Shown here: piece by piece, positions 1-7,396 of the stretch
Position numbering within the stretch: position 1 is the stretch's first letter
How the letters are laid out: the number at the start of each line of letters is the position of its first letter
From: Desulfobacterales bacterium
GTDB lineage: Bacteria; Desulfobacterota; Desulfobacteria; Desulfobacterales; Desulfobacteraceae
Direction of reading: 5' to 3'
Length of the DNA stretch: 13,076 nucleotides
Assembly: GCA_022361135.1 (NCBI GenBank)
Contig: JAKSBM010000415.1
Location: 1-13,076, forward strand
The notes under the pieces: generated by a model
What the model saw: the letters and a program-made list of their open reading frames with translations, nothing else
What the model was told of the DNA's origin: nothing
Databases searched by the model: none
Program-made: the position numbers and the translations under genes

Positions 1-611
1 AGACCGATGCCCTTGAGCACATCCACATGGCCGAAACTGAACCGGGAATACCCGGTGACCGGATCCATGCCCACGGTGGAAAACAAGAGGCCGGCCGCCG
101 CCGCCAGAAGCCCCCGCGTCAACGATGCCCCGGAGACCACGGCAATGATGGTCAGGGAAAACACAACCAGGGCAAAAATCTCGGCAGGCCCGAACTTCAG
201 GGCCATCATGGCCAGGGGAGGTGCCACAAAAATAAGCACCATGTCCGTGACCGTATCCGCAATCACCGACGAATATTTGGACACCTTCATGGCCTTGAGT
301 CCCAGCCCCTTCCGGGCCATGGGATATCCGTCCATGGCCGTGGCCGAAGCCGCCGGCGTCCCCGGGGTATTGATGAGGATGGCCGACAGGGAACCGCCGA
401 ACATTCCCCCCTTGTACACTCCCAGAAGCATGGCAATGGCGGGAATGGGACTCATCTTAAAGGTGATGGGCACCATGATGGCAATGGCCATGGTCACGGT
501 GAGGCCGGGGATGGAGCCCACAAAAATCCCCACACCCACCCCCACCAGGGCAAAGAGAATATTCTGCCAGGTGAGCATCAATTGCATTCCTACAAAGAGC
601 TGTTCCAACAT
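1..611 (-). CDS. tctA: Tripartite tricarboxylate transporter large membrane subunit TctA (partial, C-terminus outside window)
   Basis: Large integral membrane subunit of a TTT-family carboxylate transporter; in the family this subunit carries the substrate through the inner membrane using an ion gradient. The ATG at 609-611 (complement) follows GAGG about 7 nt upstream; 203 complete codons are visible before the left edge. The N-terminus reads MLEQLFVGMQLMLTWQNILF, followed by the family-typical glycine-rich segment (GVGVGIFVGSIPGLT), then KGGMFGGSLSAILINTPGTP and a DGYPMARKGLG segment, all characteristic of TctA. Hydrophobic helices fill the rest. It is the third gene of tctC-tctB-tctA, starting 24 nt after the tctB stop, so one transcript is likely. 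TctA proteins are usually about 500 aa, so roughly 300 residues lie outside. Family call is secure; substrate (citrate, tartrate, aromatic acid or other) cannot be told. Confidence 0.95.
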   Translation of the reverse strand, partial: MLEQLFVGMQLMLTWQNILFALVGVGVGIFVGSIPGLTVTMAIAIMVPITFKMSPIPAIAMLLGVYKGGMFGGSLSAILINTPGTPAASATAMDGYPMARKGLGLKAMKVSKYSSVIADTVTDMVLIFVAPPLAMMALKFGPAEIFALVVFSLTIIAVVSGASLTRGLLAAAAGLLFSTVGMDPVTGYSRFSFGHVDVLKGIG

Positions 612-635
612 GATTTAACCTCGCTTATGAACCCA

Positions 636-1088
636 TCAGAGCAGCCAGCCGGTGGGCAACAACACATACATGATTTTTGAAAAAAAGCCGTAGAGGACCA
701 GGGGCAACCCCAGGGAGAGTCCCAGGATCAGCCCCCAGCGCCGGGCACCGAAGAAAAGATGGGCCGACACCATGAAGGCCATGGTGGATACCAGATACCC
801 CAACAGGGGAACCACCACAATATAGGCAAGGAAAAGAAAGATGGCATAGAGGGTCTGGCTGGGGAAAAGCCGGGGCCGTTGCCCACCGTCCCCCTGGTAA
901 AGGATGATGCCGGACAACAGGGCCATGACCATCCCGATGAGCCGGGGCATGAACACCGGGTTCATGCCCACGGGCATCTCATCCCCCCCGGTTTCGATGC
1001 CCAGGGGGATGAGGACGAAAATCAGAAGCAGACTGAACCCCAGCATGAATCCGCCGGAGACCCGGTCCGCGTTCAACCACTTATCCAT
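636..1088 (-). CDS. tctB: Tripartite tricarboxylate transporter small membrane subunit TctB
   Basis: Small membrane subunit of the TTT transporter. The 150-aa product starts MDKWLNADRVSGGFMLGFSL; I chose the ATG at 1086-1088 because GGAGG lies about 6 nt upstream, whereas the longer frame to 1136 has no such site. Hydrophobic segments can be seen near residues 14-32 (GFMLGFSLLLIFVLIPLGI), around 50-68, 78-100 (YAIFLFLAYIVVVPLLGYL), 103-116 and 121-146, which fits the four to five helices usual for TctB. The motif MPRLIGMVMALLSGIILYQG (Pro-Arg before the second helix) is common in the family. It lies 65 nt downstream of tctC and 24 nt upstream of tctA. TctB sequences diverge quickly, so the call rests on topology, size and operon position together. 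Confidence 0.92.
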   Translation of the reverse strand: MDKWLNADRVSGGFMLGFSLLLIFVLIPLGIETGGDEMPVGMNPVFMPRLIGMVMALLSGIILYQGDGGQRPRLFPSQTLYAIFLFLAYIVVVPLLGYLVSTMAFMVSAHLFFGARRWGLILGLSLGLPLVLYGFFSKIMYVLLPTGWLL

Positions 1089-1153
1089 GGAAAACCTCCA
1101 GATCAGGACGGGGAAAGGGGAGGCCCCCCTTCCCACATCCCATCATCTCCCGA

Positions 1154-2122
1154 TTATTTCTTTTTCAATCCCACCTTTTCCAGGACTTCGCCGTAGAAGG
1201 ACTGTTGGGTTTTGAGCAGACCACCAAAGTCATCCCCGCCCATGTAGGCCACGGGCTCGGACAATTTTTTGAACAAGGCCTGGAATTCGGGATCTTCCAT
1301 GGTTTTTTTGAATCCGTCATGGAGGACTTTTTTCACATTTTCCGGGGTATTTTTGGGAACAAAAAGGGCCCGGGTGGAGCTGTCGATGAAATCAATGCCC
1401 TTTTCCCTGAGGGTGGGAACCTGGGGAAGGTCGGCCAGCCGTTCCGGGGTAAATACGGCCAGGGCGCGCATGTCACCGGTCTTCAAATATTGATAGGATT
1501 CCGAGGGAATGGAACCGAACATGGCAACATGGCCGCCCAGAAGGGCGGTGGTGGCCTTGGCACAGCCCTTAAAGGGAACATGGACCATCTTGATGCCGGC
1601 GGCATAGCAGAAGCCTTCCATGGCAATGTGGGTGGTGGTGCCGGGGCCGGCACTGGCATATTTCACCTTACCCGGGTTGGCCTTGGCATAATCCACCAAT
1701 TCCCCCAGATTTTTGTAGGGGGTGTTTTTTCCCACCACCAGCACCCGGGGGGAATCACTCACCCGGACCAGGGGGGAGAGGTCTTCAAATTTATAGGGGG
1801 TATGGGTCATGAAGGGTTTGATGACCACCACGGCAGGCACGGCATAGAGCAGGGTATGGCCGTCGGGACGGGCCTTGGAGACATAGGCGGTTCCCACGGC
1901 CCCACCGCCACCGGGCTTGGTGACCACCACCACGGGCTGGGAAAAATACTTTTTGGCCACGGAAACCAGGGCCCGGGCCTGGAGGTCGGTTCCCCCGCCT
2001 GCGGAATAGGGCACCACAATATTAATGGGACGGGATGGAAAATCGGCTGCAAGGGCCGGGGCCACCATTGCAAAGATCAAAGACAAAACCAGCATACCAA
2101 TGAGATAGACGCGCTTTTTCAT
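1154..2122 (-). CDS. tctC: TctC/Bug-family periplasmic solute-binding protein
   Basis: Periplasmic substrate-binding subunit of the TTT transporter, 322 aa, the usual size for the Bug/TctC family. The start at 2120-2122 (MKKRVYLIGM) is preceded by GAGGAG about 9 nt upstream and gives a clear Sec signal peptide: Lys-Lys-Arg, hydrophobic core, and an ALA cleavage site after about residue 25. The mature protein opens with ADFPSRPINIVVPYSAGGGT, a hallmark of the family (P-x-R-P-I and PYSAGGGTD), followed by KPGGGGAVGTAYVSKARPDG and, further on, YASAGPGTTTHIA and HVPFKG, the ligand-contact regions. First gene of tctCBA, as usual. In Bug proteins the ligand is typically a dicarboxylate, aromatic acid, amino acid or nicotinate; the sequence does not settle which. 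No tctDE-type two-component genes are in the window, so control must come from elsewhere. Confidence 0.96.
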   Translation of the reverse strand: MKKRVYLIGMLVLSLIFAMVAPALAADFPSRPINIVVPYSAGGGTDLQARALVSVAKKYFSQPVVVVTKPGGGGAVGTAYVSKARPDGHTLLYAVPAVVVIKPFMTHTPYKFEDLSPLVRVSDSPRVLVVGKNTPYKNLGELVDYAKANPGKVKYASAGPGTTTHIAMEGFCYAAGIKMVHVPFKGCAKATTALLGGHVAMFGSIPSESYQYLKTGDMRALAVFTPERLADLPQVPTLREKGIDFIDSSTRALFVPKNTPENVKKVLHDGFKKTMEDPEFQALFKKLSEPVAYMGGDDFGGLLKTQQSFYGEVLEKVGLKKK

Positions 2123-2242
2123 TTCACTCAACTCCTCTTGATTCCGTTTAACATGAATACTGCCGAACCTGGACCAACACCCGTGCTTTCCACACCCCCT
2201 TTCCAAATCAATTCAGATATCAACGCAATTGGCCGGAACACC

Positions 2243-2278
2243 ATAATACCCATTGGAAACAAAGCATTTTCCCAATGG
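2243..2278 (-). promoter_or_regulatory. Candidate tctC promoter with inverted repeat over the -35 region
   Basis: On the minus strand a good -10 box (TATTAT, plus coordinates 2243-2248) lies about 120 nt upstream of the tctC start. No good -35 sits at 16-18 nt; instead the space holds an inverted repeat, CCATTGG (2250-2256) and CCAATGG (2272-2278), whose inner ends continue as AAA/TTT with one bulged base. This arrangement would suit a regulator-dependent promoter. The 2123-2431 gap otherwise holds the leader of tctC and the terminator at 2335-2374. Boxes were read by eye and no start site is known. Confidence 0.35.
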
Positions 2279-2334
2279 TGCCGTCCCGGCAAATCACATG
2301 GAACCTTCCGGGCCGCAAGCCCTTGTTTCACCAT

Positions 2335-2374
2335 ATAAAACAAAGGCTTGGCAGATTCTCATATCTGCCAAGCC
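2335..2374 (-). terminator. Rho-independent terminator downstream of the LOG-domain gene
   Basis: Perfect 12-bp inverted repeat GGCTTGGCAGAT (2345-2356) and ATCTGCCAAGCC (2363-2374) with a 6-nt loop. Read on the minus strand the stem is followed by TTTGTTTTAT, a good U-tract. It lies about 57 nt past the stop of the gene at 2432-4537 and therefore separates that gene from tctCBA. There is no U-tract on the plus side, so it is directional. Confidence 0.88.
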
Positions 2375-2431
2375 CTATATGCCAGCTTGTTTCCAGTTAG
2401 TAAAGTAGAAGTTCACCCGGAAGAACCGCGT

Positions 2432-4537
2432 TCAATCACACCGTCCCTTGGTCGTGGGCCGGGAAAAGACCTCAATCCCATCCTGGGCCAGGGATTCCCC
2501 CCGGATGCGGGCGGATTTCACCCGGGCCTTTTCCACGTTTTCCATGGGGATCTCCCGCTCCGCATACCAGGCCCCGGGATCGGCAAGGAAGGTGAGAAGG
2601 GCGCTGGACGCCTGGGCCGCCGTGGCGCAGGGGACCACCAGTCTGGGGGTAAAGGCGGGGCCGTATTTCCGCAGGGCAATTTCTTCAATCTGGCGGACGG
2701 CATGGTCCCAAAGCCGGTCCGGATCCAGGAGGATGATGGGGGCCAGGGGGTTTTCATGGATTTTCATGGAGGTCATGGAGATGGCCAGCTCCTCGGCGCT
2801 GCCGTATCCCCCGGTGTTGACAATGGGCAGGTTGCTCAACTTCTGGATGTGGTCCTGGCGGGCCAGGCGGAGCCCTTCTTTGTATTTAATCAGCCCGTCG
2901 CAGGTGGTGAGGCTGGCCTGGTTTTCCCCCTCCAACTCAATGGCAATGCCCATGCTCATGATATTGTGCTGCCGGGCCAGATCATTGGCCTCCTTCATGA
3001 GGCCGGGGCCGCCGCCGTGGACAATTCCCATTTCATCCCCCAGTTGACGGGCCAAAAGATAGATGAGTTCCATGGTGAGCTGCTTGTCCGCCTCGTGGGT
3101 ATGGGAACCGTAAAAGGCAAACCAATACCGCACCCGGTCAAATCGCTCCCGGTCATCGGGCTCCATGAAGCAACCATGGTAAAAGGTGTAAAGCTTATCC
3201 GAGGCCGGATCATAGCGGAGGAACTCGCAGGGGGCCGGGGCCCGGTGGGTGAGGTGGATCATCTGCTTCACATAGGTATCGGTGAACACCGGATGGGTGC
3301 CCCGGACCAGGAAGGTTCGCAGTCCGGCCCGGCTCAGGATCTCCACCACATTCAAGGGGGGGAATTCCTCACCGCAGAAAAGACGGGAGTTGACCCCGCC
3401 CAGGGCCGAGAGCTTTTCCAGGATTTTTTCCTGTTCCGTGCTCCGGCTTCGGTTCCGGGTTCGAAAGGTGGACTCCAGCAGGGCATGGCCCAGGATTTCC
3501 AATTGGGCCTCCCCCTGGGGATCCATGGCCCGGGGGACCCGCACCGCAGTATTCCGGCTGAAGACCATGCCCAGATCATCCTTTTCCCGGGCCGTGAACA
3601 GGGAGGCGATTTCCGCATTGGTCAAGAGATCGCTGAGGCGGTATCCCTCCTTGACCTTATTTTTTTCCAGGGGCACGGTGAGGGGATTTCTGGCCCTGAA
3701 AAAACGGATTCGAATGCGGATATCTTTCAGGGGAACCGGTTCTTCACCCCCGTGGTAAAGGACCACCTGGCGTTCCCGGAAGGTGCGAAAGGGATCCATG
3801 ACCCGGGCGGGCAGATGAACCACCCCGTCATCGGCGCAATGGACATGGGTATCAATGATCCCGTAGATATCCCCCAGGGAGATTTTCACCGCCCCCACAA
3901 AGAGCTGTCCCGGTTGGAGCATGGTGGTCTCCATATCTGCAAACCGGGGGGAACGGATGGCATTGAGGGCGGACCGTCCCCGCTTGATCACCCGGCCCAC
4001 CGAGGACTGGTTCAGGGCATGGGGTTCAAATTCATAGCTGAGGTTTTCCAACCCCACACAGATATAATCGCAATCCTGGCCGGTGATGGGGTCGGTTTCC
4101 CTGCGGATTTCAAAGCCACCGGCATACCCCTTTTCACTTTCCCGGCCCACAAAGAGGCGTTTATGCAAGTAGTGGCGGACATCCCGGATCCGCAATTCCG
4201 GGTCCATGATCACCAGCCGCCCCACCTCGTCCCCCTTTTCAAAAAGCCCCAGGGGCCTTCCCAGCAAAGGGTTGAGGTTTTCCAGCCGCCCTTCCATGAA
4301 AATATCCTGCTTATCCAGAATGGGGCGACCCGACCGGACCAGATCGGTGTGGATCCCCATCTGGGCATTGCCGCTGCGTCCGCTGAAGACATAGGGTTTG
4401 CCCTCGGCCAAAGCCCCCCGGACATAATCCGAAACCCAGGGAAAGCGAAACCGGGCCCGGATGGATTGGCCATCGTCGCCGGGGTCAAAGGTTTCAACCA
4501 GATATCCGTCCGGGCTGATGATACGGGGAATTTCCAT
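2432..4537 (-). CDS. Large protein with C-terminal LOG (lysine decarboxylase-like) Rossmann domain; unknown N-terminal region
   Basis: A 701-aa protein. The open frame extends to 4786, but the ATG at 4535-4537 has AAGGAGG about 5 nt upstream and a promoter-like pair sits just before it, so I use that start. Residues about 471-650 resemble the LOG/TIGR00725 Rossmann fold: FAFYGSHTHEADK at the first strand, HGGGPGLMKEAND (about 507-519) matching the GGGxxGLM nucleotide-binding loop, and NTGGYGSAEEL (about 574-584) at the place of the PGGxGTxxE motif. LOG enzymes (plant LOG, bacterial PpnN/YgdH) cleave nucleoside 5'-monophosphates. Here the proline is replaced by threonine and the Thr of GT by serine, and no clear RK pair precedes it, so activity is uncertain. 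Residues 1-470 match no domain I recognise; no signal peptide or membrane segment. PpnN also has flanking domains, but with the LOG core central, so this is a different architecture. Monocistronic, divergent from azlC. Confidence 0.75.
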   Translation of the reverse strand: MEIPRIISPDGYLVETFDPGDDGQSIRARFRFPWVSDYVRGALAEGKPYVFSGRSGNAQMGIHTDLVRSGRPILDKQDIFMEGRLENLNPLLGRPLGLFEKGDEVGRLVIMDPELRIRDVRHYLHKRLFVGRESEKGYAGGFEIRRETDPITGQDCDYICVGLENLSYEFEPHALNQSSVGRVIKRGRSALNAIRSPRFADMETTMLQPGQLFVGAVKISLGDIYGIIDTHVHCADDGVVHLPARVMDPFRTFRERQVVLYHGGEEPVPLKDIRIRIRFFRARNPLTVPLEKNKVKEGYRLSDLLTNAEIASLFTAREKDDLGMVFSRNTAVRVPRAMDPQGEAQLEILGHALLESTFRTRNRSRSTEQEKILEKLSALGGVNSRLFCGEEFPPLNVVEILSRAGLRTFLVRGTHPVFTDTYVKQMIHLTHRAPAPCEFLRYDPASDKLYTFYHGCFMEPDDRERFDRVRYWFAFYGSHTHEADKQLTMELIYLLARQLGDEMGIVHGGGPGLMKEANDLARQHNIMSMGIAIELEGENQASLTTCDGLIKYKEGLRLARQDHIQKLSNLPIVNTGGYGSAEELAISMTSMKIHENPLAPIILLDPDRLWDHAVRQIEEIALRKYGPAFTPRLVVPCATAAQASSALLTFLADPGAWYAEREIPMENVEKARVKSARIRGESLAQDGIEVFSRPTTKGRCD

Positions 4538-4585
4538 GACACCTCCTTGAACTGGGGTTCCGGGCAGGGGACCTGCCATAGATTG

Positions 4586-4615
4586 AGCATAATCGGCCCA
4601 CGGGCTGCGGGTCAA
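4586..4615 (-). promoter_or_regulatory. Candidate sigma-70 promoter of the LOG-domain gene
   Basis: On the minus strand TTGACC (plus 4610-4615) and TATGCT (plus 4586-4591; the printed plus strand reads AGCATA) are separated by 18 nt. The -10 lies about 48 nt upstream of the ATG at 4537. Five of six and four of six matches to consensus. The position also argues against the longer reading of the gene, which would begin upstream of this promoter. Confidence 0.5.
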
Positions 4616-4642
4616 GAAAATTCCCCCCCGGCCACATGGACC

Positions 4643-4671
4643 TTGCAAAAGCAGGTAAAGATCCCTATGAT
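4643..4671 (+). promoter_or_regulatory. Candidate sigma-70 promoter of azlCD
   Basis: TTGCAA (4643-4648) and TATGAT (4666-4671) with a 17-nt spacer, about 82 nt upstream of the azlC ATG. It points away from the LOG-gene promoter at 4586-4615, so the 216-bp intergenic region holds two back-to-back promoters. Read by eye; the -35 is only four of six. Confidence 0.45.
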
Positions 4672-4753
4672 CCCATAACAAAATTCCGTTTTTTTCAAAC
4701 CAGACAGGACAGTTATTTTCCAACTGCCCATTTTTTAAAAAGGATTCCTTGAA

Positions 4754-5464
4754 ATGTCCCTGTCCCTTGGCCCCCGTACCGCCCAATGCACCCGGGCCGG
4801 ATTTCTATCCGGGCTCAGGGGGGCCCTGCCCATTGGCCTGGGTGTGGCCACCTATGGATTTGTTTTTGGGGTGTTGGCCCACCAGGCCGGCATGCCCCCG
4901 GTCCAGGCCCTTTCCATGAGCAGCATTGTCTTTGCCGGTGCCTCCCAGTTTGTGGCCCTGGAATTATGGCAGGCCCCCCTGCCCGTCCTCACCCTGGTCA
5001 TCACCACCCTGGTGGTCAACCTGCGCCACCTGCTCATGGGCATGGTGGTACGGGAAAAACTCCAGGGGCTTTCCCCGATCAAGGCCTATGTTTCCCTCTT
5101 TTTCCTGGTGGATGAAAATTTTGCCTACAGCATGACCCAATGGAAGGATGGGAAGGCAGACATGGGGATTCTGGCCGGGTCGGGCATCTGCCTTTTCCTG
5201 GCCTGGAATCTGGCCACCCTGGCCGGGGCGGCCCTGGGCACCGGCGGACTGGATCCCGTGGCCTGGGGCATGGACTTTGCCTTCACCGCCATTTTTATTT
5301 TCCTGGCCACGGGCCTGTGGCGGGACCAGCGGGACCTCATCCCCTGGATCACGGCCGGAGCCACCGCCATTCTCTTTTCCCACCTCCTACCCGGCAAATG
5401 GTATATCCTCCTGGGAAGCCTGGCCGGCAGCATCACCGGAGCACTCATCCATGATCACGACTAA
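4754..5464 (+). CDS. azlC: AzlC family branched-chain amino acid export permease
   Basis: Large subunit of the AzlCD exporter (branched-chain amino acids and analogues such as azaleucine; YgaZ in E. coli). The 236-aa length is normal for the family. Diagnostic stretches are visible: FLSGLRGALPIGLGVATYGF at the N-terminus, SSIVFAGASQFVALELW (FAGASQF motif), NLRHLLMG, and FLVDENFAYSM (DExFA motif). About seven hydrophobic segments. AAGGA about 10 nt before the ATG. The last 14 nt overlap the start of azlD, so the two are translationally coupled. In family members export relieves excess of Leu/Ile/Val or their toxic analogues. AzlCD loci often carry an Lrp-type regulator; none is seen here. The neighbouring genes do not narrow the substrate. 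Confidence 0.95.
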   Translation: MSLSLGPRTAQCTRAGFLSGLRGALPIGLGVATYGFVFGVLAHQAGMPPVQALSMSSIVFAGASQFVALELWQAPLPVLTLVITTLVVNLRHLLMGMVVREKLQGLSPIKAYVSLFFLVDENFAYSMTQWKDGKADMGILAGSGICLFLAWNLATLAGAALGTGGLDPVAWGMDFAFTAIFIFLATGLWRDQRDLIPWITAGATAILFSHLLPGKWYILLGSLAGSITGALIHDHD

Positions 5465-5762
5465 CCAGGCCCTCATCACCATCCTGGCCATGGGGCTGGC
5501 CACCTACCTTACCCGGGCCGGGGGCTATTTCCTGGCCGGACGCTTGGACCACCTCCCCGGTTTCGTCAAATCGCTTTTGGGCTATATCCCGGGGACCATC
5601 ATCATTGCCATCATTGCCCCCCAGATTATGGATGGAGGACCGGCCACCCAGACCGGGGCCCTGGTCTGCCTGGCCGCCGCCCTGCTCATGAAAAATATGG
5701 TGGGAGTCATGGTGGTGGGGGTTGCCTATGTGGCACTTTTCCGCCACTTTTTCGGGGGATAG
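5451..5762 (+). CDS. azlD: AzlD family small subunit of branched-chain amino acid exporter
   Basis: Small membrane subunit pairing with AzlC (YgaH in E. coli). The ATG at 5451-5453 lies inside the 3' end of azlC, overlapping by 14 nt; the 103-aa product fits the family (about 100-110 aa). The sequence starts MITTNQALITILAMGLATYL and has the family-typical ATYLTRAGGYFLAG motif after the first helix, then a second helix (YIPGTIIIAIIAPQIM), and two more (LVCLAAALLMKNMVGVMVVG, VAYVALFRHF), giving four helices. The longer open frame back to 5148 runs inside azlC and is not used. The overlap implies production in a fixed ratio with AzlC. Confidence 0.93.
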   Translation: MITTNQALITILAMGLATYLTRAGGYFLAGRLDHLPGFVKSLLGYIPGTIIIAIIAPQIMDGGPATQTGALVCLAAALLMKNMVGVMVVGVAYVALFRHFFGG

Positions 5763-5836
5763 TCCAAGGCGAAAAACAGATCACCGAACGACATGGGGGC
5801 TGTGTGCCCTTACCTGGAAGGGGGATGGAAAAATCG

Positions 5837-5865
5837 TTGAACCCCCGGGGAAAGCATCGTAAGAT
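5837..5865 (+). promoter_or_regulatory. Candidate promoter of the nitroreductase gene
   Basis: TTGAAC (5837-5842) and TAAGAT (5860-5865) with 17-nt spacing in the 146-bp gap between azlD and the nitroreductase gene, 44 nt before the ATG. Each box is only moderate. I saw no strong terminator in this gap, so read-through from azlCD is also possible. Confidence 0.35.
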
Positions 5866-5908
5866 TGAAATATTCTTAACGATCTCACCCCAAACCCAAG
5901 GAGGTCCA

Positions 5909-6538
5909 ATGGAATTCAACATCCTTAACAAGGCCCGCCGTTCCATCAATTTTTTCGATCCCAACAAAACCGTACCCCTCTCTTTGCTGGAAGACATGAT
6001 CAGCCTGGCCGCCCATGCCCCGTCCAGTTTTAATCTCCAACCCTGGAATCTCATGGTGGTCAGCGACGCCCGGGACAAGGCCCGCCTGAGAAAATTGGCC
6101 TGGGATCAACCCAAGGTCACCGAAGCCCCTGTCACCCTGATTATTTTAGGGGATCGCAGCGGGTGGAAGGAAGGGCATCCCACCCTGGAAAAACATTGGA
6201 AAATCGCAACGGAATCCGGCTCCATGACCGATGATCAACGGGAATGGTTCATCAACGCCACCCAGAACCTATACGGTAGAAGCGACGAGGCCAGCCTGGC
6301 CTTTGCCGCCAAAAATGCCGGTTTCTTTGCCATGGCCCTCATGTATGCCGCCACCCATCTGGGGCTCTGCTCCCACCCCATGGACGGCTTTGACCACGAT
6401 GCCGTGGCCAAGGAATTCAACATCCCCAAACACCATTGGATTCCCCTGCTCCTGGCCGTGGGTTACATGAAGCCGGACATGGAATTATCCCCACCCAAAT
6501 GGCGCAAGGGTCTGGATGAACTCATTGTGAAATTCTAA
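5909..6538 (+). CDS. Nitroreductase family FMN-dependent oxidoreductase
   Basis: A 209-aa protein of the nitroreductase superfamily, which binds FMN and usually uses NAD(P)H to reduce nitro groups, quinones or other acceptors. The ATG at 5909 is preceded by AAGGAGG about 5 nt upstream, so the 35 extra upstream codons of the open frame are discarded. Visible signatures: ARRSINFF (residues about 9-16, Arg-Arg-Ser phosphate contact), AAHAPSSFNLQPWNLMVV (34-51, the classic PSSxNxQPW FMN site), and LGLCSHPMDGFD (151-162), the C-terminal FMN-contact loop (G-x-x-x-x-P-M-x-G-F), followed by HHWIPLLLAVGYMKP. No extra domain. It follows azlD after 146 bp and converges on the hydrolase gene at 6620. Natural substrate unknown. 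Confidence 0.93.
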   Translation: MEFNILNKARRSINFFDPNKTVPLSLLEDMISLAAHAPSSFNLQPWNLMVVSDARDKARLRKLAWDQPKVTEAPVTLIILGDRSGWKEGHPTLEKHWKIATESGSMTDDQREWFINATQNLYGRSDEASLAFAAKNAGFFAMALMYAATHLGLCSHPMDGFDHDAVAKEFNIPKHHWIPLLLAVGYMKPDMELSPPKWRKGLDELIVKF

Positions 6539-6585
6539 CGGTCTCAACCGTTGAACCCTTGCCCGAAAATACCGCCAGGGGCTGC

Positions 6586-6603
6586 CCTTCCTTGGAAGGT
6601 TTT
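6586..6603 (+). terminator. Weak possible terminator after the nitroreductase gene
   Basis: CCTTCC (6586-6591) and GGAAGG (6594-6599) are separated by only two bases and followed by TTTT. In RNA the innermost pairs could not form, leaving a short stem with a short U-run. It lies in the 81-bp gap between the convergent nitroreductase and hydrolase genes, where a terminator would be expected. Confidence 0.3.
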
Positions 6604-6619
6604 CCATGGCACCATTGGA

Positions 6620-7387
6620 TCAAATGACCATGAGATCCCGGGCCAGGGTCACCGGGCCGGGGAAAATCCTGCGGCATTGACCCACCATGTCCACCCCCTC
6701 GCACTGGGGATATAAATGGGTGAGGACCATCTGCCCGGCCCCGGCCTGGGCGCCGATTTCTCCGGCCAGTGAGGGGGTCAGATGACCCGGGACCTTTTGC
6801 CCGTCGGGCAGTGAAGACTCAATGACCAGAATATCCGCCCCCAGGGACAGGTCCACCAGGCGGGAGGAATAATCCGTATCCCCGGAATAAACCAGTGAGA
6901 ACCCCGTGGCATCGGTGAAACGAAAGGCCTGGCTTTCGGGTTTGTGGTTCACCGGGCCGTGGGCGATCTCCATGCCGCCCAATTCCAGTTCCACCTCCCC
7001 CATGCCGTCCACCTCAATGATCTGAAAAATCTCCGGGTCCATGTCCAGATTGGACCCCCATACCCGCCTTAAATCATCAAAAAATTTTAAAAGCCCGTAT
7101 CCCCCCACCAGGTGGAGTTTTTTGCTCCGTCCACAGCTGGGGTATTTGGTTGAAAAGAGAAAGGCGGCCAATTCCCCGCAATGGTCGGGGTGGAAATGGG
7201 TGAGGAAAACGGCATCCACGTCATCCATGTTCACCCCGGCCTCCAACAGCCGTCGGGTGGTTCCCGGTCCCAGGTCCAGGAGGATTAAATGCCCCCGTCC
7301 CCGGACCAATGCAGAACAGGATGATCGTTCCAAGGAAGGCACACAGGTTCCCGATCCCAAAATCTGCAATTGCATCCGCTCTGCCAT
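6620..7387 (-). CDS. RNase Z-like metallo-beta-lactamase fold hydrolase
   Basis: A 255-aa MBL-fold protein of the RNase Z/ELAC-like branch. Metal ligands are all visible: THFHPDH (H64, H66, D68, H69), NHKPES (H148), YSGDTDY (D170) and GHLTPSLAGE (H202, at the place of the AHSTA-type histidine of RNase Z), plus H224 in LTHLYP. The opening LQILGSGTCVPSLERSSCSA is the usual first strand. RNase Z proper is about 300 aa with an exosite arm; the arm is not apparent here, so tRNA 3' processing is not proven and a phosphodiesterase or other role is equally possible. GGAGG lies close before the ATG at 7385-7387 and overlaps the end of the upstream Fe-S gene (10-nt gap), which implies translational coupling with it. 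Confidence 0.9.
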   Translation of the reverse strand: MAERMQLQILGSGTCVPSLERSSCSALVRGRGHLILLDLGPGTTRRLLEAGVNMDDVDAVFLTHFHPDHCGELAAFLFSTKYPSCGRSKKLHLVGGYGLLKFFDDLRRVWGSNLDMDPEIFQIIEVDGMGEVELELGGMEIAHGPVNHKPESQAFRFTDATGFSLVYSGDTDYSSRLVDLSLGADILVIESSLPDGQKVPGHLTPSLAGEIGAQAGAGQMVLTHLYPQCEGVDMVGQCRRIFPGPVTLARDLMVI

Positions 7388-7396
7388 GGTTCCCTC

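Noticed and set aside
7..680. Two plus-strand open frames of about 200 aa
   Set aside because: Both lie opposite tctA and tctB, whose reverse-strand translation shows clear family motifs and ribosome sites.
1205..2338. 377-aa plus-strand open frame opposite tctC
   Set aside because: Antisense to a clear TctC with a signal peptide; composition is Gly/His-rich and no motif is recognisable.
2348..4678. 776-aa plus-strand open frame opposite the LOG-domain gene
   Set aside because: It is a mirror of the real gene in a GC-rich region; the translation is rich in Gly, His and Pro without domain motifs, has no ribosome site, and runs across a terminator and two promoter-like regions.
4710..4726. 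CAGTT/AACTG dyad before azlC as an operator
   Set aside because: Arms of five bases are too short to support a site without comparative data.
4538..4786. N-terminal extension of the LOG-domain protein (83 extra codons)
   Set aside because: No ribosome site at 4786, the extension would overlap azlC and read through the gene's own likely promoter, while AAGGAGG precedes the ATG at 4537.
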